Assembly: GCA_040954595.2 (NCBI GenBank)
Contig: CM082595.2
Coordinates: 8,804,001-8,868,000 of the forward strand
DNA length: 64,000 nt
From: Balanoglossus misakiensis
Lineage: Eukaryota > Hemichordata
Reading direction: 5' to 3'
Below, piece by piece: positions 49,771-58,990 of this stretch. A program made the position numbers and the translations under genes. The notes beneath the pieces were generated by a model. That model ran no database searches and was not told the DNA's origin. It worked only from the letters and a program-made list of their open reading frames with translations. Every line of letters begins with the position of its first letter. Position 1 is the stretch's first letter.

Positions 49771-50272
49771 TTTTGGTTTATAGGGATTGTCTTTCAGAAC
49801 TGTTTCTGTTTGTTTTGGGTTTTTAAGTGTATTTTTTTCTTTTTTTTTCTTTAAAGTAATGTTTATTCAACTCAAATTAACGTACATTTTTACATCCCAC
49901 TCAATTAACATACATTTTTACACATGCGTCTGATAAAGGCAAGATCCAACTTTACAATTTTTCTGTTCATTATCAATATTTCAAATACATATAGTTATGG
50001 TGAACTCTATAATAATTTTACATCTCAAAGAAGACTTAGACACTCATGAATTTTTCCATCCTTTTTTATCTGTTGAGAGTACGTTAACTCTTCTATTATT
50101 AATCGGCGTATGTGATTTTCGTTAATAATTCTTGCTTTGTATACACAAAAAGTTGCCACCATTATGATCATATTTAGTGATTCAAGCTTGTCACATTCCA
50201 TCATGTACCCAAATACAATATGCTTCCAAATTAGCTTTATGTTAATATTGTACACAGTATTAATAAGAACGT

Positions 50273-51172
50273 TCAGTCTTTTCCAAAATGTTTCACAACA
50301 GAGCAATCAAAAAGAAAATGCATGCAGTCATCCGTACATTTACATATTTCACAATTTGGATTGTCTGCTTTCTTCCATTTCCACAGATTTAAACCGTGTG
50401 GGATTTTGTTGTAAAGTAAAAAATAATTAAATTGGGCAATTTTTTTAACACCCATGTCTTTTATTTTAATTTTCATGATTAACGCCCAGTTTATGGGTTC
50501 TGTATCACAACTATTTGCCCAAAATGTCGGCGCATATGACTTCAACGCCTTTCTGTTCACAATGTTCCAATAAAAATCTTTGCATAAAAAATCATGTATA
50601 TTTTTGTATTTCCCTGTGTGATCTTTTTTCATTATTGTCTTTATATCTCGATTTACACACAGAAAGTTCTTAGCAGACATCATTCTTCTCTTCCATTCGT
50701 TTGGTATGGCTTTTTTCAGTATTAGATACTGTGTTATCCAATTTCTTTTGTTTTTCAATTTTTCTAATAAATAGCCCCGTTTCATGAAAACACCTTTTTG
50801 AAACAAATCTGAAACATACATTATGTTGCAGTCAATCCATTCAGTAAAAAACAAGACTCTATTATTACATGTTATATGTTGATTTCCCCAAATTACTTCC
50901 TCTCCAATATTGTTCGGAGACATTTTAACCTTGTTGTTATTCATGACAATATCGTACCAGCTAAATAGAACATTTCTGTAAAAGTTTGGAATGTTTCTCG
51001 TAATGAAAGTTAAACCTCTTTTGTCAAAATTATAAGAGAAGATATTTTTGATCCCTCCGAAATCTTTGAAATAAAAATCAATCACTGCTTTCCACGTATC
51101 ACAATTAGCTTTCATGAGCCGTTCCACCCATCTGCATTTCAGTGCCTTCACCATTGACCTGATATCAATCAT
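50273..51172 (-). pseudogene. LINE ORF2 C-terminal region
   Basis: A 299-codon open stretch forms the region after the RT thumb. The RT part is the separate open stretch 51199-51660 plus about 110 bp upstream of it without a start codon. A frame break lies at about 51173-51198. The C-terminal CCHC-like cluster (C-x2-C-x4-C-x4-H-x4-C region near 50310-50350) is intact. The frame is cut at the 5' side by truncation, so it cannot be mobile by itself. Confidence 0.75.
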
Positions 51173-51198
51173 TTGTACCCCTCCCTTTTCATATTTAT

Positions 51199-51775
51199 TT
51201 ATAATGATTCCCTCTTAATCTTCCCTTTTTTCCCACTCCATAAAAAATCATAGAACAAACTACTTAATCTATTTATCACGGCATCAGGAATGTCAATCAT
51301 CGATGCCAAATATGTTATTTTCGACATGGCTAAACATTTAATAATTGTGATTTTTCCAAAAATTGACAAATATCTTTTCTTCCATGAATCTAAGAGTATT
51401 TCAATTCTGTCAATCTTAGTATCCCAATTTAACTTCCTTACTTCCTCTTCAAAACGTGCATATCCAAAATAAACACCCAATACTTTAATTGGTTTATCAG
51501 GCCATGAAATCAAGCCAAGGTTGTTCTTAGCTTTCCAGCCTCCTAGTTTTAAGCCTTCCGTCTTGTCTCTATTTAGTTTCAAACCAGAATACTTCCCATA
51601 CTCATCAATCAAGTTAAGTAAACGCATGAGATATTTTTCTTTGCTTATGTATACCTGCATATCATCAGCTAATTGTGTGATCTTAACTTTATAATTATTA
51701 ACTTTGAAACCCTCTATTTCGTTATCATTTCTAATTACAGTTGCAAGAATTTCTGCTACTATAAGTGTAATTTTG
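51199..51775 (-). pseudogene. LINE reverse transcriptase palm/thumb fragment
   Basis: Reading leftwards, the frame starts in IEGFKVNNYKVKITQLADDM, contains the catalytic ADD pair, and continues with LIDEYGKYSGLKLNRDKTEG and W-x-GKI-x-RES at the end. Fingers and endonuclease are missing. Confidence 0.78.
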
Positions 51776-51907
51776 TATCCTTTAAGCTTTCACTTGTTTT
51801 CTAATTTTATTATTTTCTGTAGAAAATGCACTGAAATGTATGTGTATTACATTTGTTAGGAAATAAATAATAATAAATTTATTAATAATAACTATCTTTG
51901 ATTTCAG

Positions 51908-52024
51908 ATGTCAATGAATATATGGAGAGAGCAGATCTTTGTGAAGTCCAGTGTGTGAATACAGCAGGCTCTTTTTATTGCACTTGTGCTGTGGAATATT
52001 GATTGGTCAATGGAGAGTGTACAG
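51908..52024 (+). pseudogene. Decayed calcium-binding EGF exon
   Basis: 117 bp between TTTGATTTCAG and GTAAGA, phase 1 at both ends, like the exon at 48242. The peptide DVNEYMERADLCEVQCVNTA, then GSFYCTCAVEY-stop-LVNGECTG, keeps the cbEGF pattern. The first cysteine is replaced by Tyr (NEY in place of NEC), and an in-frame TGA stands at 52000-52002 where an Arg or Gln is common (CGA or CAA to TGA fits). With these two lesions the exon cannot make a normal domain, although its splice sites are intact. Confidence 0.8.
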
Positions 52025-52083
52025 GTAAGATCAACACAATATAGAAATAATGCACGACGCCCTGACCATTAACGTTTATTTAT

Positions 52084-52165
52084 GGGCAAGGGCGAGGGGA
52101 AAGCCAAAAATTCATGGGCAAGGCTTCTGAGCCCATGAAATTTGGCTGTCCTCGAGCCCGAGCCC
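52084..52165. repeat. Foldback hairpin, ~35 bp arms
   Basis: GGGCAAGGGCGAGGGGAAAG with CCAAAAATTCATGGGC (52084-52119) pairs, with few mismatches, with 52131-52165 around an 11 nt loop. Probably a small MITE-like or foldback element in the intron-like region. Confidence 0.75.
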
Positions 52166-52559
52166 TGCATTTATTTCCATTACATTACCAACAATCTCAA
52201 TAAAACCTTCAATATTTATGAAAATGTCCCACACACAAGACTAGGGGCAAAATATTGTGTTCATTGAACTGTTTGCTAATATTACTATTCAGATTTACGG
52301 GCATGTAAACAAACCATTACTGGGTATTTGTGGTCAGTGATGTCGTTCATCTTGACCAATTAAAATGCGACGCACAGACCATAGTAATATCATATGTGGG
52401 CAAGGAAAGGTCCTGTATCTGTAACTTTTGAATTTTTATTCAGTATTATTCTGGTTATCACCCATCATTTCTTGTTCAGCTCGGTGAAGCAGGGTAAGCA
52501 ATGTTGTTATTGTTTACAAATTGTATCCAAGCCTGTGTCTGGACTTGGATGCAATTTGT

Positions 52560-52747
52560 CAATAATAACAGTGATTGGTAACTGCATGTTTTCATAACTG
52601 GCTATCTGTTAAAGAGACCATTTGCTGTGTGTACAGTACACATGCCATTGGCAGCTTATGGGTCAGCCAGTGTTTGCCTGTTAATCTCTCGATGTGTGTG
52701 TGTGTTATTCTGTCTGTACAGTCAGATCGCACGGTACTCATTAACAT
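52560..52747 (+). repeat. Interspersed repeat, second copy
   Basis: It matches 45811-45980: ACTGCATG-ATAACTGGC, TACAGTACACATGCCATTGG, CTTATGGGTCAGCCAGTGTT, CTGTTAATCTCTCG and a TG microsatellite. It ends next to the start of the OTU/nuclease coding unit, and could be part of that element's flank or of an unrelated repeat. Confidence 0.65.
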
Positions 52748-53104
52748 ATGTTCATGAGGGAAAGTACTTCAAACCATGTAGCCGTTAGAGTGGGCCCCGC
52801 TGAAGGGTCGCGAAATAGGCCATTTTTTACGCGACATTATAGAGCTGATTTCAGGCGAGGAGGACTGTGTACAAAATTGAGTATAGACAACTCAGGTTTT
52901 AAAGGATTTTCATCATTTCCACTGTGTCAACGTCACTACATCCTTGCTATGAGACAAAGCCATCCCTTGTGTACTTCGTGCTTATCACGGGCAAACAATT
53001 TGTTTAAAATCCCTGATTTTGATATGGTGCAAACATTTCACTAACAGACTAACACACTTTTTGCCCTTACTCAAGACAGCCTGATTTGTTTGAAATGTTA
53101 TCAA
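52748..53104 (+). pseudogene. N-terminal Cys/His region of the element protein
   Basis: The peptide contains FSSFPLCQRHYILAMRQSHP, LCTSCLSRANN, then after an in-frame TAA (53042-53044) LICLKCYQTF. The CxxH...CxxC...CxxC spacing suggests zinc binding. A frame change near 53105 leads to the next piece. Confidence 0.55.
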
Positions 53105-53108
53105 ACAT

Positions 53109-53393
53109 TTGTTGCTTTTAGCGGAAAAAGCCAGGTGTAGTATTCAACAAGGCCTAATTATGTCGAGTGATATAGCACTTGCTGAAGAAATTAAAAAATA
53201 TGTCACAATGCTACAAAAAGGCTGCAGCTGTGACACCGACTTGGTGAATTTTGCATGCTGGAAAACTGTTGTCTTTTTAGGAGAAGTGCTCCTCAGAAAA
53301 CATGCCATTCTATTGTTTGACGTTGGGCAATATTTTAATGATTGTTTAGACAATGAATATCAGACTTTGCGACCCATTGTCAAGTTACAATGA
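53109..53393 (+). pseudogene. Element protein, segment 2 (helical, unassigned)
   Basis: The peptide includes ALAEEIKKYVTMLQKGCSCD, TDLVNFACWKTVVFLGEVLL and FDVGQYFNDCLDN. It is mostly alpha-helical in character, with no named domain. It is in a different frame from the preceding Cys/His part and from the next part. Confidence 0.5.
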
Positions 53394-53444
53394 GTGGAAT
53401 TCCACAGAAAACCTAATAGCTGGCTTATTCGGGAATTTCTATGA

Positions 53445-53965
53445 GTGTATTATCCAATTCACCTTTCTGTTGTATCAAAAGTGAGTAGAAAGTTCTCCAC
53501 CTTTTTGTACCAAACAGGTTCAGATCTCACTATTGCCCTCCAAAATGCACTTGTCGAACATCCTCAGTATGTTGTGCAAGCTGAGAAACAGATAGAGAGG
53601 CTTGAAAAGCAAGTAAGAGACTTGAGTAAAGTTGACGTTGACTTTTTCAAAAGCTTGATTTGGTGGCTGTGAAATCAAATGCCAGCATTTATCAGCAATC
53701 TCAAGAATTCAGTAATTACTGCAAAACAAACATTGTTGATCTGAGTACACTTGATGTTGAATATATTGTCAGTGAGATTGACCCTGTGTTATGGAACACT
53801 GTTGTATATTTAACGTTGAACAACAGTGAACGCAGTAAATTAAAAAGCTCCAACTTTGAATGGAATAAACACTACTATGGATTTTATGACCAGCACTCTA
53901 TGGAGAGTAGAGCACGATTCCTCAGGCGTTTGTTTTGTGTGTATGCTATTGTTCATTTGTTCTGA
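53445..53965 (+). pseudogene. Element protein, coiled-coil and linker
   Basis: An EKQIERLEKQVRDLSK heptad-like stretch is followed by DVDFFKSL. After a frame step near 53660 come YQQSQEFSNYCKTNIVDLST and ESRARFLRRLFCVYAI. A further frame step near 53950 joins it to the next module. Function is not assigned. Confidence 0.5.
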
Positions 53966-54290
53966 TCATTGTACTTACCCATTGCATACTTACCTGGCTG
54001 ACATTGTTGAAGGTTATATGAGGTCATCTACTCTAGTGAAAATTCTAAATTGATTTGGTATTATTTGTTCTGGAGATACATTGCATAGATACATGTTGGG
54101 AGTTATCAACAAAAGAACATCAGCTGATTTCACAGAGGAAAATATTGCAAATAATGCATTTTGTTTAACTTCCATTGACAATATTGATAAATCAGCTAAA
54201 TATGCAGCTGTTACAGCTGATCCAAAGGACAGAGGTTTCCACGGTACCTCTTATCAAATGGTCCAACCAAAACCATAGTCAATTCTGAAC
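53950..54290 (+). pseudogene. Element protein, SIDNID / HGTSYQ module
   Basis: The frame reads through CTYPLHTYLADIVEG, a stop (TGA, about 54051), GIICSGDTLHRYMLGVINKR, SIDNIDKSAKYAAVTADPKD and RGFHGTSYQMVQPKP, then a TAG at 54276-54278. I recall the patterns SIDNID and HGTSYQ from large uncharacterised invertebrate proteins of this kind, but I know no assigned function. Confidence 0.6.
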
Positions 54291-55231
54291 AGTATTGATG
54301 ATATTGTTTTTGGCAGTCATGACAAACATTCAACTGTCAAAGATTTTAAGCTAATCAACATTTATTGTGATGGAAGGTGCTTTTTCAGGAGCATCTCTGT
54401 GAGAAATGATTTTGCATTTCGAAATTGCGATCGTCTACTTAATGGACTCCCTTTTGACCCAATTTTAGCTGACCGAGAGAAAATATTTGCAGACAAGTTA
54501 AGAGCAGATACATTAGACATAATACGTGGCAATCATATATACTTTGAAGGACTGGATGATGCACAACTTGATGCCCTGTTAGACGGCACTCGTTATATGG
54601 ACATTTTGCACAGAACACAATGTATGGAAAAGGCAGATGAATATGCTGGTATGCCAGAAATGTTATATGTAGTGTATGTTGCAAAATGTCCATTACATAT
54701 ATACACCAAGCAGAATGATATATTTGCAAGAGGTGATGGTTATGTGTTCTCCAAGACTGAGCCTGTCTGTCTCTTGTACACACCAGACAGGCCAGGTCAA
54801 CCAGGCCATTATGATTTGCTTCTTAACAGGCTGTTAATTAAAAGTAAAGATAGTCTGGTGAATGAAAATGCACAGAATTCATTTGAATGGTGGCATGAAT
54901 TAAACAGTGGCTTTTGTTCACAAAATACAGTAGACTCTGAAATGAATGAAATTGTTGGCAATTTTCCTTGTGGAAATAATACTAAAATCATGGTTGACAG
55001 AGGTTTGAGTGCACCTGTGAGAAAAGCCTGTACATTTACGGAGAAAAAATCCAATGATACTGTTCATGATGATGTAGTATTTAAACCACCTCTACTGAGA
55101 CAACATCAACCACGGTCATCAATTTCGCCTTCAGATTTAGACATTAAACAAGAAGAAGCCATTGCTTGGTCAGAACTGTTTTCTGACAATTCATTTTTGC
55201 TCTACAGAAAAATGCAATGCACAGAGCTGAT
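54279..55231 (+). pseudogene. OTU-type cysteine protease domain
   Basis: In frame with the preceding module. The peptide INIYCDGRCFFRSISVRNDF holds the OTU active-site pattern Asp-Gly-x-Cys-x-Phe, with Asp at 54369-54371 and Cys at 54378-54380. About 142 residues later PGQPGHYDLLL supplies the catalytic His (54807-54809) with the usual His-Tyr. OTU domains cleave ubiquitin or ubiquitin-like chains; the family is known in cellular deubiquitinases, viruses and some transposable elements. Downstream the frame continues without a named domain to 55231, where an A-run at about 55207-55211 marks a frameshift. The triad survives although the rest of the protein is broken. Confidence 0.75.
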
Positions 55232-55968
55232 ATAGAAACAGTATTTGGGGATTTTAAATCAACATTAGCAACAACTGCTAACAGTAATGACAGTGAATGC
55301 TCAAATGTCATTTATTTGGGCATATCAAGTGAACACGCAGACACCATTGAAACTGTCCATAACATTATCAATAAGCTGTATATGTTACATTCAGAGTTGG
55401 TGTAAGAATAAAATACCTGGTTGTGGTTGGTGATGGGAAAACTTTCCATCACCTGATAAAGTTAAAAGACATGTATGGTGCAAATTTAGACTGGTTGCAG
55501 CCTTTTATCAGAGACTGGCACACTCTAAAAAATTACCAACCAGTCATCATGAAAATATTCTGGGATGTTGGCTTAAAACATCTGGCAGGGTTCAATCATA
55601 AAGGGGGAACTTTGGAAACCCTACTACAGTGTACAAATTTCAAGCTAACTCATCGCTTCCTAAGACAAATTTGGGAAAGTATGTTTAGATGTCTTGTCAA
55701 TTCCTTTTTGAATATGAGGGGTGAAACCCATAATACCCAGCACTGTCCCTTAAATACAGAAACAGTCCAAAAATGTTTACTAGAAGCTGTCACAAAATCT
55801 TTGGAATGTACTGAAGATAAAGCTGATCATATTGACAAAATTAATGGTGACCTTAAGGCTCAACTTACTCGCTTGCAAGATGAATTTCAGATTTTTTGTG
55901 ACAGAACACAGTACGATATTTTACCCACAATTCTCCATGATTTGTATCATCAAAGGTTGCCCATTTAA
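55217..55968 (+). pseudogene. Element protein, VGDGKT / LKNYQPV module
   Basis: Frames 55217-55405 (IETVFGDFKSTLATTANSND, EHADTIETVHNIINKLYML) and 55423-55968 join by a small shift near 55403. The second contains VGDGKTFHHLIKLKDMYGA, FIRDWHTLKNYQPVIMKIF and WDVGLKHLAGFNHKGGTLE. The Asp-Gly-Lys-Thr opening with a downstream His-x2-Lys-Asn is a conserved block of this protein type; I cannot give it a domain name with confidence. Confidence 0.6.
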
Positions 55969-55974
55969 TAACCT

Positions 55975-56600
55975 TTTCTGGTTTAGATACTAACAATGAT
56001 ATGAAGTACATATAAATATATTCATTTTTATCTAGGAAAAGTACATTGAGGAATTAGAGTGAAAATTCCAAAATCAAAATTTAAAAGCCATAAGAATCAA
56101 AGTATTCATGTACTGCAAATGCCAAGCAATGATTGACTGAGGTGGCCAGTCTCTGTTGAAAGTTATCAATCAATCAATCAATCAGAAAAATTTGTATAGC
56201 GCCAGTATCTATAACACGTGTCATACTCAAATGCGCTTGTTAGGGCAAAGTTAACTTGTAAATTTCCATTCTTCTGTCAAAAGAAAATATCAATATCTTT
56301 TTGTTTGATTAAACAGGTGTTTCAAGTGTCCCTGTTGTACTCCAAACTTTTTTGTATGGCTGGCTATGCAATTACTTGATTATTTTATAAAATTCGTATC
56401 TCCTCTCTCAATAATACATAATTTTCTAAATCATTTGAAATGGTAATTGACAATAAGATTCAACTTAAAAGTAAGATCTCAACATTTCTATTAGTGGTCT
56501 ACAATTCTCTCTACACATGTGAACTTTGCCTGGTTTGACTGAGTAATCTCTGATTGTACAAATCAGAATGAATTATGGGAGTTTTCACGTACTGTGCAGA
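55975..56600. mobile_element. Insertion in the element ORF with a SINE/LINE-tail-like core
   Basis: No coding match to either flank. At 56163-56260 it carries (AATC)n followed by TTTGTATAGCGCCAGTATCT and CAAATGCGCTTG. This TATAGCGCC...CAAATGCGCT pattern is shared by the 3' tails of many animal SINEs and LINEs. The insertion separates two modules of the same protein. Confidence 0.6.
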
Positions 56601-56612
56601 AGGGCAAATACA

Positions 56613-57188
56613 GACAAAACTTTCAAATTTTGGGTTAGATTTATAGAGGAAGATTTGTTTGCATACATGTCTTTGTACATTGCAATAAGGTCAGGAAATT
56701 GGAACCTTCGAATATTGGCTTTGAAATAAATGAACCCACTGTTCCATGCATATGACCGATCCCTGTACTTGAGGTTAATTCCCAGACATCTTGCTGACCT
56801 TCTGAAGATGCCAAACTCTCTGTTGTTACATTTCAAAGCAGGTGGTTTTGTTTGAAATTTGTCAGGCTCAACGTGGGTTAATGGAGCACTAGATGAAGCC
56901 CATGAAATGTGCATCAATAAAGATGTTAAAGCTGCACTGCATACTTCTACAGGTGGGTTAATGGAGAGAATAGCAATTTATTTACCCTATAGAGCTATGG
57001 CTGCCAAGAATCTAAAAGATCAGTTATTTCCTTTCCAAAATGAAACCCATAATTCAGTTAGCGTACATAAAATACATGAGTCAAACTGCAGGTTGTATAT
57101 CAATTGTCTTGAAGGTGCTGATGTATTTTCACCACTTAATACCGCCAGGGAGCTAACTAATATATTTTCAGATGACGCAGCAACAAAT
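56613..57188 (+). pseudogene. Element protein, GNW / DEAHEM module
   Basis: One frame with stops at 56727-56729 and 56853-56855 reads FWVRFIEEDLFAYMSLYIAI, RSGNWNLRILALK, FHAYDRSLYLRLIPRHLADL, LDEAHEMCINKDVKAALHTS and GGLMERIAIYLPYRAMAAKN. It is directly continuous with the upstream modules if the 56 kb insertion is removed. The DEAHEM...INKD block with LMERIA...YLPYRA is well preserved. A DEAH helicase box was considered and rejected because no other helicase motif is present. The frame is cut at 57189 by a mobile insertion. Confidence 0.65.
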
Positions 57189-57471
57189 AGCGTCAAGGAC
57201 ACTGTGGTCCTATTTGAGGATTATGCAGAAACAGTGACACACCAGAATAAAAATAACAGGTGACATTGCAAGCAGATATGATCTAAGATATAGAAATATG
57301 GAATGTAAAAAAATTAACAAGGAACATGCCCAATAAACTGTCATGTGTCATGACAACTTTTTGATGCGGATGGACATACAGACATACATCCATACATCCA
57401 TCCATACATCCATACATACATACAGACGCAACTGATCCCAAAAGGTCCCATGGTACATACCAATGGGACCT
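57189..57471 (-). mobile_element. 283 bp deleted copy of the 18835-type element
   Basis: It starts AGCGTCAAGGACACTGTGG and ends CCAATGGGACCT, the reverse complement of the two ends of the 1512 bp element at 18835-20346. It keeps the microsatellite and the terminal palindrome but lacks the 240 bp units. It lies within the reading frame of the element protein, and coding resumes right after it. A 7 bp target duplication is not clear here (flanks AACAAAT and AATAAAA). Confidence 0.85.
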
Positions 57472-57971
57472 AATAAAATCACCCAAAAAGATTTGTTGTC
57501 AATCAGAACAATTGGGCAACAAGATTTACAGGCATACATTAATGTTAGAATTCTCCATCGGCCAAGCACTGACACACCTGTAAGAAAAAGAAGGCTGAAA
57601 ACATTTGCCAACAAAATAGTGAAAAAAGTAAAATCCAAGAAAGGTGACAAAGACCATTGAACTATTACTGCCTGTTTAAAACTACAAATTGCACACTCAA
57701 AAAAATCAGGAGAACCAGTGAAGACATTAGATCAGTTTATTGTATTCCCAAGAGCCATATGCATGACTGATGGGTTACCCTACAAGGGATCAAAAAGTAA
57801 TGTCACAGTTTCTTAATGTCACAAGTTTTTTAAGGCTCGGTATGACAAACTGGTTCAAGAATTTTTACCATTTGGTTGGCGCGCAGAATTTATGATATTA
57901 GACGGTATGTTGGGCAATATGCCGATTTTTTTGTCAGATGTTGGCTTATTCCCCGCTCCACTCAATTCTGT
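57472..57971 (+). pseudogene. Element protein, start of FEN-like nuclease
   Basis: One frame with stops at 57658-57660 and near 57814 reads KITQKDLLSIRTIGQQDLQA, VRKRRLKTFANKIVKKVK and FGWRAEFMILDGMLGNMPI. LDG at 57898-57906 supplies an Asp (57901-57903) after a hydrophobic strand, as at the start of FEN/XPG nuclease folds. A one-base shift in the T-run near 57925 is needed to join it to the next piece. Confidence 0.6.
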
Positions 57972-58667
57972 TTCGAAGTTCATCTTTTATTTGATGACCC
58001 GCATAGACTCGGTACAAGTCCTAAAGATATTCATCGTGCCAGGTAGGACAACAAAAATGAAGAGTTGATTGAAATAGATGATATTCATGACTCAACCCCT
58101 CTACCACGAGAATGGCGAAAATTCATCAATTGTAGGCCAAACTAGAGAAAACTAGTGAACTTCTTGTCAGCCACATCTTTAAAAATAATTGTACCGGCTC
58201 TGCAAGGTGATCATGTCCTCATTACAGCAGGTGGCTTTGATGGGGAAAATAGGGACAAGAGTCTTTTCGTCGGTAGTTATGGAATTGTGTCTGAGTGGGA
58301 AGCCAAAAGTTGTCATGAAGAAGCTGACAGTAGATGCATCCTTCATGCAGTTCAGTCCTCTTACAAGAAAGGTGTTATTTACTCCCCTGATATTGATACT
58401 TATCATGTTCTCCTCCCAGTACTATGTCAACATGTTCAAAAGGAGATATTTGTACAACTTGATAATGATTTATCAAATCTCACTTATTTAGACATGAATC
58501 AATTCAAATCAGATTTAAATTTAGACCCTGATTTGCAACATATTCCTCTCCAATATTTAGGCAAAATATTTCAAACACTGTTCATATGCACAGGTTGTGA
58601 CTATGTGTCATACTTTGCAGGCATCGGAAAGATATCTTTCTACAAGACATTCTTTTCAATACTCTGA
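57972..58667 (+). pseudogene. FEN/XPG-like 5' nuclease domain
   Basis: The frame (stops at 58044-58046 and 58143-58145) carries FEVHLLFDDPHRLGTSP (Asp at 57993 and 57996), SCHEEADSRCILHAVQSS (Glu at 58317 and 58320, Asp at 58326), YSPDIDTYHVLLPVL (Asp at 58389 and 58395) and ICTGCDYVSYFAGIGKISFY (Asp at 58599). The order and types match the acidic residues of the FEN-1/XPG family (ID-x, VFDG, GEAEA, EDxD, GCDY with a GIG helix-three-turn-helix). Such enzymes cut flap or branched DNA using two metal ions. This assignment rests on motif order and was not tested with a profile search. Confidence 0.68.
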
Positions 58668-58990
58668 ATTTGTAACTAGTGGCACCCTTATACCTGGAAC
58701 ACTGATAGACACAACAGTAGACAGTGTAGGGAATGGAATTTTCGCTTTCATACGTTTAATAGGTAGTGTTTATGTTAAGAAACATTTCCAAGCATTTGAT
58801 GCATCTCATCCTTTTGAACTTTATCGACAAGTAGCCAGTGTCACTAACAGTCTTAAAGATAACCACATCAAATGGCTTACATATATACGAGAAACAATTT
58901 GGCCACGTATCCAGTATGAGGAAGAATGTATCCCTTCCTTTGAAGCCCTACAACTGCACTGGAAAAGATCATGCTGGGTCTCTGTTATGG
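58640..58990 (+). pseudogene. Element protein, region after the nuclease
   Basis: After a frame step near 58650 the protein continues FQYSEFVTSGTLIPGTL, YVKKHFQAFDASHPFELYRQ, HIKWLTYIRETIWPRIQYEE and SFEALQLHWKRSCWV. The pattern PSxEALxxHWKRSCWV precedes the cysteine cluster in this protein type. Another frame step near 58980 follows. Confidence 0.6.

Larger units (their letters stand above)
49832..51790 (-). mobile_element. 5'-truncated L1/Tx1-like LINE
   Basis: A minus-strand non-LTR element. Its 3' end has an AATAAA signal and an A-rich tail (T-run at 49835-49855 on this strand). Coding begins at the upstream break near 51790 within the RT palm. The YADD box region here reads QLADDMQVYI, and KYSGLKLNRDKTE follows. 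A long C-terminal region contains IPHGLNLWKWKK and a CxxC...H...C cluster (CEICKCTDDCMHFLFDC), as in L1/Tx1 elements. This is a different clade from the LINE at 13217. Confidence 0.82.

Noticed and set aside
56585-56917. 110-codon minus-strand frame
   Set aside because: It is antisense to the conserved GNW/DEAHEM module, which explains the open reading.
56880-56930. DEAH-box helicase motif in the element protein
   Set aside because: DEAHEM occurs, but no Walker A, SAT or motif VI is present. The flanking pattern is that of a different conserved block.
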